The notes beneath the pieces were generated by a model. The model worked only from the letters and a program-made list of their open reading frames with translations, had not been told where the DNA came from and ran no database searches. From positions 115,819-154,799 of the forward strand of contig JAFSEY010000007.1 in NCBI GenBank assembly GCA_017435485.1: a stretch of DNA of 38,981 nt, given 5' to 3'. The position numbers were made by a program, and so were the translations under genes. Of this stretch, positions 6,003-15,134 are shown piece by piece (within the stretch, counting starts at the first letter, position 1; each line of letters opens with the position of its first letter). The DNA comes from Bacilli bacterium (GTDB taxonomy: Bacteria > Bacillota_I > Bacilli_A > RF39 > UBA660).

Positions 6003-8347
6003 TTTATATTTTGCCATTTCCAATCAGTTACTTCTGGAATATCTTTACCATGTTCTTTGATATACCAAGAATGTTTTTCTAATGCATCTTTACAATATTT
6101 AGTAATTTCTTCTTTAACAAAAACACCTGGTAAATGATTTAATGCTAGTAAAACTAAATTAAATCTATCTATTTTATTTTGAACTCTCATATCAAATGGA
6201 GTTGTAATTGTTCCTTCTTCATTATATCCTCTAACATGTAAGTTAGTATTTTCCCTTTTATATGTTAATTCATGAATTAAATTAGCATAACCATGGAAAG
6301 CAAAAATAATTGGTTTATTTTTGGTAAATAGTTCATTATAATTGACATCACTTAAACCATGAGGATGAGTTAGATTAGATTGTAACTTCATAAGATCAAC
6401 AACATTTACAAAACGTATTTTTAAATCAGGAATATACTCATGTAAGATAGATGTTGCAGCAAGAGTTTCTAATGTTGGAGTATCTCCACAACAAGCCATA
6501 ATAATATCTGGGTCTTTTTCTTTACAATTACTAGCAAAATCCCAAACGCCAATACCCTTAGCACAATGTGTTTTAGCTTCATCAATACTTAACCATTGTT
6601 CTTTTGGATGTTTAGAAGCAACAATTACATTAACATAATTTTTAGTTTTAATTATATGATCAAAACATGATAGTAAACAGTTAGCATCAGCTGGGAGATA
6701 AATTCTAGAAATACTCGCTTTTTTGGTTACCAAGTGATTTAAGAAACCTGGATCTTGATGAGAATATCCATTATGATCTTGTTGCCAAACATGACTTGAT
6801 AAAATTATATTTAGGGATGATACATCCGCACGCCAAGGAATATTTTGACAAACTTTTAACCATTTAGCGTGTTGACTTACCATCGAATCTACTACTCTTA
6901 TAAATGCTTCATAACAATGGAAAAATCCATGTCGTCCAGTTAAAATATACCCTTCTAATAATCCTTCACACACATGTTCTGATAATATAGAATCTACTAC
7001 CGCGCCATTATCTGCTAAAAATTCATCCGATTTTACAGTATCTAAATTCCATTGTCTATTTGTTACTTCAAAAACAGCATTTAATCGATTAGATAGCGCT
7101 TCGTCTGGTCCAAATATTCTAAAGTTTCTCTCTCTATCATTAAGCTTAATAATATCTCTTACAAACTCACCTAACACTTTCATGTCTTGTTTTATAACAT
7201 TTCCCGGATAAGTTACATCTATAGCATAAGATGTATAATCAGGAACATTTAATTCTTTTAATAATAAACCGCCATTAGCGTAGGGATTATCTCCCATTCT
7301 TTGTTTTCCTTTGCAAGCAAATTCTTTAATATGATTTTTAATACTACCATCTTCATTAAATAATTTTTCCGGATGATAACTTTTTAACCAATCTTCTAAT
7401 CTTTTTAAAGATTCAGGGTCTTCTTTAGTTACTTCAATTGGAACCTGATGAGCTCTAAAATTACCTTCTATCTTTTTACCATCGATTTCTTTTGGTCCAG
7501 TCCATCCTTTTAGAGAGCGTAAAATAATCATTGGCCATCTAGCCTCTTCAAAACCTAATTTAATTTTACGAATATCTTCTAAAGCATCTTCTAAAACCTT
7601 AGCCATATCTTCGTGCATAGTGTCTATATCATTTTCATGGACAATGTATGGTTTGTAGCCTAAACCTTTAAAATAACTTATTAAATCTTCTTCACTTATT
7701 CTCGCTAACAAAGTTGGATTAGCGATTTTATAACCATTTAAATGTAAAATCGGTAAAACAACACCATCTTTCATTGGATTTAATATTTTATGAATTAACC
7801 AACTTCCAGCAAGAGGCCCCGTTTCAGCTTCACCATCGCCAATGACACAAGCTACCATTAATTTAGGATTATCTAAAACTGCTCCATATGAATGCGCAAG
7901 ACTATAACCTAATTCTCCACCTTCATTAATTGAGCCAGGTACTTCTGGAGCTACATGACTAGGCATTCCTCCAGGAAAACTAAAACTTTTAAATAGTTTT
8001 TTTAATCCTTCTTCATTTTGCGTAATTTCTGGATAATATTCTGTATATGTACCATCAATATAATTTTGGGAAATAATACAGTTGCCTCCATGACCTGGTC
8101 CTGAAACATAGATCATGTTTAAATCGTATTTCTTAATAATTCTATTTAAATGTGTATAAATAAAATTTTGTCCAGGACAAGTACCCCAATGCCCTACTAA
8201 TTTACTTTTTACATCATCAAATTCTAAAGTCCTTTTAAGTAAGGGATTATCTTTTAAATATAATTGAGCTGCTGATAAATAATTAGCTGTACTTAAATAA
8301 TCATTTAATAAATTTAATTCCTTTTTTGTTAATAAATCTTGTTCCAT
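5993..8347 (-). CDS. xfp: Xylulose-5-phosphate/fructose-6-phosphate phosphoketolase
   Basis: Thiamine-diphosphate enzyme that splits xylulose 5-phosphate (and often fructose 6-phosphate) with phosphate to acetyl phosphate and a shorter sugar phosphate; it is the central enzyme of heterofermentative sugar breakdown. Diagnostic segments are GHWGTCPGQNF (52-62), GPGHGG (83-88), SFPGGMPSHVAPEVPG, GGELGYSLAHSYGAV and the cofactor motif GDGEAETGP (170-178). The length of 784 residues is normal and no gap is apparent. Substrate choice between the two sugars cannot be read. The start is supported by GGAAGG nine bases upstream and by a promoter of TTGCGT-17-TATAAT. It is monocistronic, with its own terminator. 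Confidence 0.96.
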   Translation of the reverse strand: MEQDLLTKKELNLLNDYLSTANYLSAAQLYLKDNPLLKRTLEFDDVKSKLVGHWGTCPGQNFIYTHLNRIIKKYDLNMIYVSGPGHGGNCIISQNYIDGTYTEYYPEITQNEEGLKKLFKSFSFPGGMPSHVAPEVPGSINEGGELGYSLAHSYGAVLDNPKLMVACVIGDGEAETGPLAGSWLIHKILNPMKDGVVLPILHLNGYKIANPTLLARISEEDLISYFKGLGYKPYIVHENDIDTMHEDMAKVLEDALEDIRKIKLGFEEARWPMIILRSLKGWTGPKEIDGKKIEGNFRAHQVPIEVTKEDPESLKRLEDWLKSYHPEKLFNEDGSIKNHIKEFACKGKQRMGDNPYANGGLLLKELNVPDYTSYAIDVTYPGNVIKQDMKVLGEFVRDIIKLNDRERNFRIFGPDEALSNRLNAVFEVTNRQWNLDTVKSDEFLADNGAVVDSILSEHVCEGLLEGYILTGRHGFFHCYEAFIRVVDSMVSQHAKWLKVCQNIPWRADVSSLNIILSSHVWQQDHNGYSHQDPGFLNHLVTKKASISRIYLPADANCLLSCFDHIIKTKNYVNVIVASKHPKEQWLSIDEAKTHCAKGIGVWDFASNCKEKDPDIIMACCGDTPTLETLAATSILHEYIPDLKIRFVNVVDLMKLQSNLTHPHGLSDVNYNELFTKNKPIIFAFHGYANLIHELTYKRENTNLHVRGYNEEGTITTPFDMRVQNKIDRFNLVLLALNHLPGVFVKEEITKYCKDALEKHSWYIKEHGKDIPEVTDWKWQNINVD

Positions 8348-8370
8348 AGATACCTTCCTATTCTAAAATA

Positions 8371-8399
8371 ATTATAATATGTATTTATAAAAAACGCAA
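8371..8399 (-). promoter_or_regulatory. Promoter of the phosphoketolase gene
   Basis: Minus strand TTGCGT (8399-8394), 17-base spacer, TATAAT (8376-8371), 24 bases before the start codon. Confidence 0.65.
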
Positions 8400-8410
8400 A
8401 ACTTACTTAA

Positions 8411-8432
8411 ATAAAAAGACACTTAAGTGTCT
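8411..8432 (-). terminator. Intrinsic terminator of the lipoprotein gene
   Basis: Perfect palindrome AGACACTTAAGTGTCT (8417-8432) overlapping the TAG stop, followed on the minus strand by a T run. Confidence 0.8.
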
Positions 8433-8973
8433 ATTGTTCGTAATTATAAATACCATGTATTTTTTCTAAATCAGTTTGGCTTGGTTGTTCTACGACCCAT
8501 TTATCATCATCTTTATTAACATTAAAATCAATTGTATAAGTTGTTGTATCAGTCATTTTTTTCATTTCATCTAATTTGTAATCTAAATATTTACTATTAT
8601 CATAAATATCTTCATCATCATAAAATTCTGTTATGTTATCTTTCATATAATTTTGGGCGTTATTTTGAGCTTTATATAAATCATAAACTGTAATTTTTGC
8701 TGTTACTACGGCAGTATCACCATTATATTTTTCATCAATTATTTCATATTGAATATCTTGATATTGTTTTTTTAAAATTTCTTTATAAATATCTTTTTGT
8801 TTATCTGATAAATTTTCGTTATTAATAGTGTTATCTAAATCTGCCAAAACGTCATCACTTAAATTTTTATATTGATTTAAATAATCGGTAACAGCATTAG
8901 TAGCCCCCATATCTGTACAACTACAACCAAATAAAGCTAAACAACCTAATACGATAGCTATAAACTTTTTCAT
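8431..8973 (-). CDS. Hypothetical lipoprotein
   Basis: 180 residues. The N-terminus MKKFIAIVLGCLALFGC is a lipoprotein signal with Cys17 as the lipidated residue, so the mature protein is anchored outside the membrane. The mature part is acidic and rich in N, D and Y, with repeated Tyr-rich helices and a DDKWVVEQP segment near the end, in the style of small NTF2-like extracellular domains; that resemblance is only impressionistic. AAGGAGAG precedes the ATG. Divergent from trpS, sharing a short intergenic region with an inverted repeat. Confidence 0.82.
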   Translation of the reverse strand: MKKFIAIVLGCLALFGCSCTDMGATNAVTDYLNQYKNLSDDVLADLDNTINNENLSDKQKDIYKEILKKQYQDIQYEIIDEKYNGDTAVVTAKITVYDLYKAQNNAQNYMKDNITEFYDDEDIYDNSKYLDYKLDEMKKMTDTTTYTIDFNVNKDDDKWVVEQPSQTDLEKIHGIYNYEQ

Positions 8974-9006
8974 ATTACTCTCCTTCTAGTACTATTTTGC
9001 TAATTT

Positions 9007-9026
9007 TTTAGGTTTTTATACCTAAA
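9007..9026. repeat. Inverted repeat between the divergent lipoprotein and trpS genes
   Basis: Perfect 7-bp arms TTTAGGT (9007-9013) and ACCTAAA (9020-9026) around a 6-base centre. No T run follows on either strand, so it is not an obvious terminator. It lies just upstream of the trpS -35 box and near the likely lipoprotein promoter, so an operator is possible. Confidence 0.4.
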
Positions 9027-9027
9027 A

Positions 9028-9057
9028 TTGGACATTAAGATAATATTTTGCTAAAAT
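9028..9057 (+). promoter_or_regulatory. Promoter of trpS
   Basis: TTGGAC (9028-9033), 18-base spacer, TAAAAT (9052-9057). The leader before the ATG is short, so there is no room for a T-box. Confidence 0.6.
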
Positions 9058-9075
9058 ATAAAAAGGTGATTAGAA

Positions 9076-10056
9076 ATGAAAAGAATTCTAACAGGTTTAA
9101 AGCCCAGCGGTGAACTTACTTTAGGAAGTTTAATTGGGGGAATCAACCAAATGGTTAAATATCAAGAAGACTATGAGTCATTCATGTTTGTTCCTGATTT
9201 ACATGCCATTACAGTTGAGCAAGATCCTAAAACTTTAAAGGAACGAATTAGAAAAAATGTTGCATTATATATAGCTTGCGGAGTGAATCCAGAGAAAAAT
9301 ACTATCTATATTCAATCTGATAATTTATATCATGCTAATTTGTCTTGGGTTTTAGAATGTCATACATATATGGGTGAAGCAAGTAGAATGACGCAATATA
9401 AAGATAAATCATCTAAAGGTGAAAATGTTTCCGTTGGATTATTTACTTATCCTATTTTAATGGCGGCTGACATTTTACTTTATGATGCTGATTTTGTCCC
9501 TACTGGTATTGATCAAAAACAACATGTTGAACTAGCTCGTAATATTGCTAATCGTTTTAATAATAAATATGGTAATACTTTTGTTGTTCCTGAACCATTA
9601 ATTCCAGAAGTTGGCGCTAAGATTATGGATCTACAAAACCCTACGCAAAAAATGAGTAAGTCTGCTGATAATTATAAAGGAACTATTCTACTTTTAGATT
9701 CTGAAGATGTTGTTCGCAAAAAGATTGCTTCGGCTGTAACTGATAGTGAAGGAAAAATTTATTTTGATCCAGAAAATAAGCCGGGTATTTCAAACCTATT
9801 AACAATCTATTCCTGTTTAAGCAAAATGCCTTTAAAAGATGTAGAAGAAAAGTTTAAAGAATCTAATTATGGTAATTTTAAAAAAGAAGTTGCTGATATA
9901 ATTATTCGTACATTAACTACTATTCAAGAAAAATATAATGAATTAATAAATAGTTCTAGATTAGATGAAATCTTAGATTCTGGAAAAGAAAAAACCGTTA
10001 AGATAGCTAAAGAAAAATATGAGGAAGTAATTAAAAAAGTTGGTTTAAATCGTTAA
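9076..10056 (+). CDS. trpS: Tryptophanyl-tRNA synthetase
   Basis: Class I aminoacyl-tRNA synthetase charging tRNA-Trp, 326 residues, the usual bacterial length. The N-terminal GLKPSGELTLGSLIGG is the nucleotide-binding signature; its HIGH-equivalent reads TLGS (15-18) rather than the more common HLGN. KMSKS lies at 192-196. GIDQKQHVELARNIA is the family-specific segment that contacts the substrate pocket. The start is set by AAAAAGGTGAT seven bases upstream of ATG. The gene has its own promoter, with no T-box or trp attenuator in front, and it ends at a bidirectional terminator. Confidence 0.95.
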   Translation: MKRILTGLKPSGELTLGSLIGGINQMVKYQEDYESFMFVPDLHAITVEQDPKTLKERIRKNVALYIACGVNPEKNTIYIQSDNLYHANLSWVLECHTYMGEASRMTQYKDKSSKGENVSVGLFTYPILMAADILLYDADFVPTGIDQKQHVELARNIANRFNNKYGNTFVVPEPLIPEVGAKIMDLQNPTQKMSKSADNYKGTILLLDSEDVVRKKIASAVTDSEGKIYFDPENKPGISNLLTIYSCLSKMPLKDVEEKFKESNYGNFKKEVADIIIRTLTTIQEKYNELINSSRLDEILDSGKEKTVKIAKEKYEEVIKKVGLNR

Positions 10057-10070
10057 CCAACTTTTATATT
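10038..10070. terminator. Bidirectional intrinsic terminator after trpS
   Basis: Stem AGTTGGTT (10038-10045) / AACCAACT (10055-10062) with T-rich flanks on both strands. It spans the trpS stop codon and faces the convergent DUF3603-like gene. Confidence 0.8.
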
Positions 10071-10714
10071 TTATTGTATGATAATCTTACTAAATAATAA
10101 ATTTTTAGGACATTATCTGTTAAATCATTTTTTAAATCATCTTGCATTTTATGATATATTTTCTCAATATCTTTATTTAAGCTATTAAACCATTCTAAAT
10201 GATAATAAATTAACTTGTTATCATTTTTTTCTTTATAAGCCTTTTCTAATTCTTTTTTAATAACTAGTTTTATTAATTCCTCTTGTCTTAAATCATTTTT
10301 GTTTTTTGATTTAACTCCTCTAGTAAAAACAATTTTTTCTTTTTTTAAGCTATAACCAATTTCTAATAAATTTAATTCATCTTCTAAAAGTAATAAGCTC
10401 TTTCCTATTATAGTTCCATCTTGTGAAAAATTTAAAGCGATACATGATTTTGTATCAGTAAAAATACAAGCATAAGAAATAGTTTTTATCTTATTTTCAA
10501 TTTTAAAAGTAGTTTTATCTTTTAAATTACTAACCCAATCACTTTCTAATTTTCCTTCATACTCAAATAGATTTAATAAAGTTTTTTCTTCTATTCTAAA
10601 GATAGGAATTTTTTTTATTTTAACTAAATCATCATCTTTTTCCCATTCATAAAAATTATAATAAGGCTTGCCTTCTTTATTAAAATTAAGAATTATATCA
10701 TAATAATAGTTCAT
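10064..10714 (-). CDS. DUF3603-like protein
   Basis: 216 residues, soluble and charged. The opening MNYYYDIILNFNKEG followed by YYNFYEWEKDD and KIPIFRI matches my memory of the DUF3603 family of Firmicutes, whose function is unknown. The C-terminal third is lysine- and glutamate-rich and helical. Its ATG overlaps the stop of the preceding small membrane protein gene by 4 bases, so the two are translationally coupled. Family assignment is from pattern memory and is moderate. Confidence 0.7.
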   Translation of the reverse strand: MNYYYDIILNFNKEGKPYYNFYEWEKDDDLVKIKKIPIFRIEEKTLLNLFEYEGKLESDWVSNLKDKTTFKIENKIKTISYACIFTDTKSCIALNFSQDGTIIGKSLLLLEDELNLLEIGYSLKKEKIVFTRGVKSKNKNDLRQEELIKLVIKKELEKAYKEKNDNKLIYYHLEWFNSLNKDIEKIYHKMQDDLKNDLTDNVLKIYYLVRLSYNKI

Positions 10715-10914
10715 CTTTTTTTAATCCTTTCTAAACTTATGAATATTAAGATAATACCTATAACAAAAAAATAACACTCAATTCTTCTAATAATAAAATT
10801 ACCAAATAAGAAAAAACTATACCCCATTACTAATAAATTAAGATATAAAATAATAAAAAATAATCCAATACTACTTAAAATTATTCCTAATAATAAATTT
10901 ATATATTTAATCAA
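10711..10914 (-). CDS. Small membrane protein, probable TTG start
   Basis: About 67 residues, nearly all hydrophobic, forming two membrane spans (about 5-28 and 34-60) with a basic tail ERIKKR. I place the start at the TTG 10914-10912 because GGGTG lies at suitable distance before it; an in-frame TTG four codons earlier (10926) overlaps that ribosome site and is less likely. It overlaps the DUF3603-like gene by 4 bases and is divergent from the next membrane protein. No family recognised. Confidence 0.62.
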   Translation of the reverse strand: MIKYINLLLGIILSSIGLFFIILYLNLLVMGYSFFLFGNFIIRRIECYFFVIGIILIFISLERIKKR

Positions 10915-10981
10915 TATAACACCCAATATAATTTTATTTCTTAAATTCTAATTTTATTTATATAATTTATTAGGTGATAAA

Positions 10982-11794
10982 ATGTTATATATTTTATATA
11001 TTATTTATGGAATAATTGGCGGTTTAGCTGGGTATCTATTTTTGACTAACAATACTTTGCTTTTATTATTTAATTATATTTTTAATACTGAAAATGTTTA
11101 TGATAAAAATTTATTAATCTTTATTAATTTAGGAATTATTTTAGGGTTTGGTATTATATATATTAAAAATTTCTTAAACAAGATTAAAAGTTTACTTAAA
11201 GCAAAAATAAAAAAGAAAGATAAGAAAAAGATAAAAGAAAAAAAACTTAAGAAGAATAATAAAGCTATATTAATTATAGCTGGAATTTATTTTATTAGCT
11301 TTATTATTTCAAAAAAATATACATTAAAAGCCTTAAATCCTAAAATAATAGGTTTATATTGTATAATAAATGGCATTTTATTATTTTTAATTAGAAAGAA
11401 CAATGGAACAAAAGAAGAAAAAGAGATGAGATTTAAAACTATTGCTTTAATTATATTAGGTAATATAATTAGTAATTTCTTTAGTTTCAATAATTTAATC
11501 GTTACCTTCTTTATTTGTATATTAAGCAATTTTAAATTAAAAGTAGCTTTTAAATATAGCTTATGTATATATGTGACAAGTTTAGTTAGTTTTACATTTT
11601 TAAATGTAAATAATTTACTAGCAACATTTACTTTATTTTATTTACCTTATTATTTAATTGCTTTATTAACAGCATCTATAACTAGTATTTATTATTTTAA
11701 AAGTTTTGAAGAAAAATTAATAAAAAAACAATTTAGATATTTCATAGTTGTCAATTTAGTGTTAGGTATTTTTTCTTTGGTTTATTTTCGCTAA
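10982..11794 (+). CDS. Polytopic membrane protein, possible degenerate UppP/BacA homologue
   Basis: 270 residues, about seven membrane spans, with a lysine-rich cytoplasmic loop at 68-92. The order of spans, and segments such as NPKIIGLYCIINGILLFLI and FKTIALIILGNIISN followed by a Ser-rich span, recall undecaprenyl-diphosphatase UppP. The catalytic features (the glutamate-rich first motif and the PGxSRSG motif) are absent: where PGISRSG would be expected it reads FFSFNNL. It may be an inactive relative or an unrelated membrane protein of similar layout. AGGTGATAAA before the ATG supports the start. The CapA-like gene follows 55 bases downstream on the same strand. Confidence 0.6.
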   Translation: MLYILYIIYGIIGGLAGYLFLTNNTLLLLFNYIFNTENVYDKNLLIFINLGIILGFGIIYIKNFLNKIKSLLKAKIKKKDKKKIKEKKLKKNNKAILIIAGIYFISFIISKKYTLKALNPKIIGLYCIINGILLFLIRKNNGTKEEKEMRFKTIALIILGNIISNFFSFNNLIVTFFICILSNFKLKVAFKYSLCIYVTSLVSFTFLNVNNLLATFTLFYLPYYLIALLTASITSIYYFKSFEEKLIKKQFRYFIVVNLVLGIFSLVYFR

Positions 11795-11849
11795 TTTAAT
11801 TTTGCTTAATGGTTAATTATAAGTTATACTTAAATTGGGTGATGTAAAA

Positions 11850-13043
11850 ATGAGTCATAATAAAGGAGAAAAAAATACTAATAAATTAATTCAAATTAGT
11901 CTAATTTGTTTATTAATAGCAGTTTTTATTACCGCTATAATTTCATGCCCTACTTATTATCGGAAGTTAGAAAATTATAAAAAGATTGATATTAATCTAA
12001 AAGAGTTAAATGAAAAAAAAGAAATAAAGGAAACAATAAAAAAAGTTTCTGTAGTTACAACTGGAGATGCTTTAATTCATAGTGGAGTTTATAAAGATGC
12101 GTACAACGGAACTAGCTATGATTTTAGTAAACAATTTGAATTAGTTGCTCCAATTATTAGTAAGTATGATATTGCGTATTATAATCAAGAAACAGTTTTT
12201 GGTGGTGAAGAATTAGGGTATTCAAATTATCCAAGATTTAATACGCCAAATCATTTGGGAATTGATATGCAAGAAGCGGGATTTAATATGGTATCTTTAG
12301 CAACTAATCATAGTTTAGATAAAAATGAAACGGGAGCTAGAAACGCTGTAGAATTTTGGAATTCACAAAAAAACGTTTTATCTAGCGGGATGTATTTAAG
12401 TGAAGAAGATCGTTTAGAAGATCGCATATTTGAAAAAAATGGTATTACATATACTCTTCTATCTTATACAACAAGCACTAATGGCCTTCCTGTTCCAAGT
12501 GGAAAAGACTATTTAGTAAATGTTTATTCTGAAGAGAAAGTTAAAGAAGATGTTTTAAGATATCAAGACAAAGTAGACATTATTTTTGTTGCTATGCATT
12601 GGGGAATTGAATATACTCATACTCCAAATTCTGAACAAGTACAAATTGCAAACTACTTAGCTAATTTAGGAGTAGAAGTTGTAATTGGTTGTCATCCGCA
12701 TGTTATACAACCAATTGAAAAAATAGATAATACTTTAGTTATTTATTCTTTAGGTAATTTTATTAGTGCTCAAAAAGGGGAAAAGAAATTAGTAGGTATG
12801 CTAGCAGCGTTTGATATTACAAAAACAACCAAAAATAATTCATCGGAAATTGTTATTAATAATATTGAAGTAGATTTAACTTGGACGTATTATAAAGGAT
12901 TTAGACAATTTAAAGTCGTTCCATTTAGCATCATGGAAGATAAATATTTAAATAATAATGAAACTGTCTATAATAAATACAAAGCGATAATTGAAAAGTC
13001 GACAGTACCAGTTACTATTAAAGGGTTAAAAAGTGGCATATAA
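11850..13043 (+). CDS. CapA-family poly-gamma-glutamate-type metallophosphoesterase, membrane anchored
   Basis: About 397 residues. An N-terminal signal-anchor (LIQISLICLLIAVFITAIIS) is followed by the PGA_cap/CapA domain. Family marks are TTGDALIHSG near the start of the domain, YNQETVF, FNMVSLATNHSLD, MHWGIEY, GCHPHVIQPIE and YSLGNFI, which supply the metal-binding Asp, Asn and His residues. CapA proteins are tied to poly-gamma-glutamate capsule export or, in many Firmicutes, to unknown envelope work. No capB or capC is nearby, so capsule synthesis is not implied. I use the ATG at 11850, preceded by GGGTGAT, rather than an in-frame TTG at 11835 that overlaps that ribosome site. A bidirectional terminator follows. 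Confidence 0.88.
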   Translation: MSHNKGEKNTNKLIQISLICLLIAVFITAIISCPTYYRKLENYKKIDINLKELNEKKEIKETIKKVSVVTTGDALIHSGVYKDAYNGTSYDFSKQFELVAPIISKYDIAYYNQETVFGGEELGYSNYPRFNTPNHLGIDMQEAGFNMVSLATNHSLDKNETGARNAVEFWNSQKNVLSSGMYLSEEDRLEDRIFEKNGITYTLLSYTTSTNGLPVPSGKDYLVNVYSEEKVKEDVLRYQDKVDIIFVAMHWGIEYTHTPNSEQVQIANYLANLGVEVVIGCHPHVIQPIEKIDNTLVIYSLGNFISAQKGEKKLVGMLAAFDITKTTKNNSSEIVINNIEVDLTWTYYKGFRQFKVVPFSIMEDKYLNNNETVYNKYKAIIEKSTVPVTIKGLKSGI

Positions 13044-13075
13044 AAAAGTCTTAAAATTTTAAGACTTTTATTTTT
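13044..13075. terminator. Bidirectional intrinsic terminator
   Basis: Perfect 13-bp palindromic arms centred at 13056/13057 (AAAAGTCTTAAAA / TTTTAAGACTTTT), with T runs on both sides, between the convergent CapA-like and 275-residue hypothetical genes. Confidence 0.85.
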
Positions 13076-13895
13076 TATAATTTTCTTTTACTGATTTAAT
13101 TCTTCTAACTAAAGCACTATTTTTATATGACTTTTTAAATTTATCCATTATGTTTTTTAATTCAATCGCCATTTGCTCTACCATATCTTCTTCAAATAAC
13201 GCTGAAGTATTGCTACCTTGAATATCAGACCAATTTACTGGTGTTAAAGTTGGTTGCTCATTATCTTGAGTCGAGACTTTTTTGTTTTCTGGAAATTCTA
13301 TAATTTTTCCTTTAATATTTAAATTGCATTTCTTTTGGACACTTTTTCTTATTTCCATTAATTTTAAAGATACATCATATGGTTGTGCGTGTCTTATCAG
13401 TTCAATTCGGCAAACAAATTCTTCTGCTTCTTCAGGAATTAAAATATTTTTAGCCTCTTTTTCATAGACTTTCAAATCTTCTTCCGTTAAAATTACCCAT
13501 TCATAATTATTATCAGCATCATATGGTATTATCTTTAAATTTTCACCATTATAATAAGCATAGTCTTTTAAGCAATTGTTATATCTGCTAACTTTTTCTT
13601 TACGAACTAAACATCCATCTAATGTATATCCAACTTCATTTATGTTAAATCCTTTTAATACCGGTTCTAACATTGAACTCATCATATTAAGCGATATTAA
13701 CTCATTCGCAATATTAGTAGGAACACTATTGTAATCTAAATTATTTAAAATTTGTTCTTTATATGTTTCTAATAATAACGCTGCTCTTCTACTATAAATA
13801 TTATATTTTTGCGCACTATTATTTTGACTTTTTATTATTTCTTGGATCGATAATGCCGCATCTTGTGATAACGTTGATTCTGTATTTTTTTTCAT
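13068..13895 (-). CDS. Hypothetical soluble protein
   Basis: 275 residues with no membrane span or signal. The first third is helical and Ser/Asn-rich, the middle holds a mixed segment with several Tyr and acidic residues (ILIPEEAEEFVCRIELIRHA), then comes a low-complexity linker and a basic helical end (KKSYKNSALVRRIKSVKENY). No family recognised. It begins 57 bases after truB with AGGGAGAG before the ATG, and there is no clear terminator between them, so it may be the last gene of the rimP-truB operon, in the place where ribF often lies in other Firmicutes; it does not resemble RibF. Confidence 0.72.
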   Translation of the reverse strand: MKKNTESTLSQDAALSIQEIIKSQNNSAQKYNIYSRRAALLLETYKEQILNNLDYNSVPTNIANELISLNMMSSMLEPVLKGFNINEVGYTLDGCLVRKEKVSRYNNCLKDYAYYNGENLKIIPYDADNNYEWVILTEEDLKVYEKEAKNILIPEEAEEFVCRIELIRHAQPYDVSLKLMEIRKSVQKKCNLNIKGKIIEFPENKKVSTQDNEQPTLTPVNWSDIQGSNTSALFEEDMVEQMAIELKNIMDKFKKSYKNSALVRRIKSVKENYKK

Positions 13896-13951
13896 ATTTG
13901 TCTCTCCCTGACATATATTATAATAAAAAATTAAAAAAGGTAAAGATAAAT

Positions 13952-14803
13952 TTAATTATTTAGCATTTTATAGCATTTACAAAGGCCATTATTTCCTTCA
14001 TAAATAGCTATTTCTTCACCTTTATATAGCATAATTATTTTTCCTTCTTTTAAAATATTTAAATGATTACCATTCTTTACTTTTATATACTCTTCTTCTG
14101 TTAATTCATATATTTCATAGGGAAAAATATCTTTAGCTTGTAATAATTCATAATTATTATTTGAAACTTCTTCTAAATTATAGGAATTTTCTATTATAAA
14201 TTCCCCTTGCTTTGTTCTATTTAATAATTGCATAGTTCCAATTGTTCCCAGTTTTAAACAAATATCATTAATTAAGCTTCTTATATATGTTCCTTTTGAT
14301 ACTTTTACTCTAAAAGTTAATGTGTTTATATCATAATTTAAAACTTCAATTTCACTAATTGTTATTTTTCTTTTAGGAAGTTCTATTTCTTCCTTACTTC
14401 TCGCATATTCATATAATTTTTTACCATTTATTTTGACTGCTGAGTATTTTGGGGTTTCTTGAACACTTTCTCCCAAAAAAGAATCTAAAACTTCTTTTAT
14501 TTTTTCTATCGGGTATTCCTTTGTCTCTTCAACTTTTAAAATATTTCCAGTAATATCTAAGGTATCTGTTAATACGCCAAATTTGATTGTAGCAACATAT
14601 TCTTTATCTAAAGCTGTTAATTCGTTAACTAGTTTGGTATATTTTCCTATACAAATGACAAGCACACCTGTCGCAATTGGATCAAGTGTACCTGTATGGC
14701 CGATTTTTTTCGTATTAAATATTTTATTTAGTTTATTTACAATATCTCTACTAGTTGGACCGGCCGGTTTGTTTATTATTAATATTCCATTATTCTTCTT
14801 CAT
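13952..14803 (-). CDS. truB: tRNA pseudouridine-55 synthase TruB
   Basis: Makes pseudouridine 55 in the T loop of tRNAs. 283 residues. Signatures are the N-terminal GILIINKPAGPTS, KKIGHTGTLDPIATGVL with catalytic Asp41, the TPKYSAVKINGKKLYEYAR segment, and KGTYIRSLINDI. A short C-terminal domain resembling PUA-type tails is present (after residue 230). It overlaps the end of rbfA by 14 bases, which fits a coupled ribosome-biogenesis operon. Confidence 0.95.
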   Translation of the reverse strand: MKKNNGILIINKPAGPTSRDIVNKLNKIFNTKKIGHTGTLDPIATGVLVICIGKYTKLVNELTALDKEYVATIKFGVLTDTLDITGNILKVEETKEYPIEKIKEVLDSFLGESVQETPKYSAVKINGKKLYEYARSKEEIELPKRKITISEIEVLNYDINTLTFRVKVSKGTYIRSLINDICLKLGTIGTMQLLNRTKQGEFIIENSYNLEEVSNNNYELLQAKDIFPYEIYELTEEEYIKVKNGNHLNILKEGKIIMLYKGEEIAIYEGNNGLCKCYKMLNN

Positions 14804-15134
14804 GAATTTCTTCTAAAATCTTTTCGATTTTATTTCCGTATTCAATTGATTTATCAAAAATAAATCTTAGTTGAGGAGTATGACGAACATCTATTCTCTT
14901 AGATAGTTCTCCTCTAACATAACTAGCCGCTTCTTTTAATTCTTTTTCAAGTTGTTCGGCTGTTAAATTACTAAGACTGGTAAAATAAACTTTAGCAAAA
15001 CTTAAATCATTAGTTACTTCACAACCTGTAATTGTAATTGTTTTTAATAAAGAATCGTTTGCTTCATTAGCAATGATATTACTTATTTCTTGAGAAATAT
15101 CTGCTGCTAATCTTTGAATTTTATAATTTGCCAT
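14790..15134 (-). CDS. rbfA: Ribosome-binding factor A
   Basis: KH-fold protein that assists late maturation of the 30S subunit near helix 1 of 16S rRNA. 114 residues, usual size. The family pattern is clear: an early RLAADISQEISNII helix, DLSFAKVYFT, the SYVRGELSKRIDVRHTPQL segment, and FIFDKSIEYG near the end. The ATG shares its A with the infB stop codon, so translation is probably coupled. B. subtilis has ylxP between infB and rbfA; here it is missing. Confidence 0.94.
   Translation of the reverse strand: MANYKIQRLAADISQEISNIIANEANDSLLKTITITGCEVTNDLSFAKVYFTSLSNLTAEQLEKELKEAASYVRGELSKRIDVRHTPQLRFIFDKSIEYGNKIEKILEEIHEEE

Noticed and set aside
9000..9075. T-box leader before trpS (and likewise before lysS)
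   Set aside because: The leader is too short, and no T-box core sequence or antiterminator is visible at either gene.
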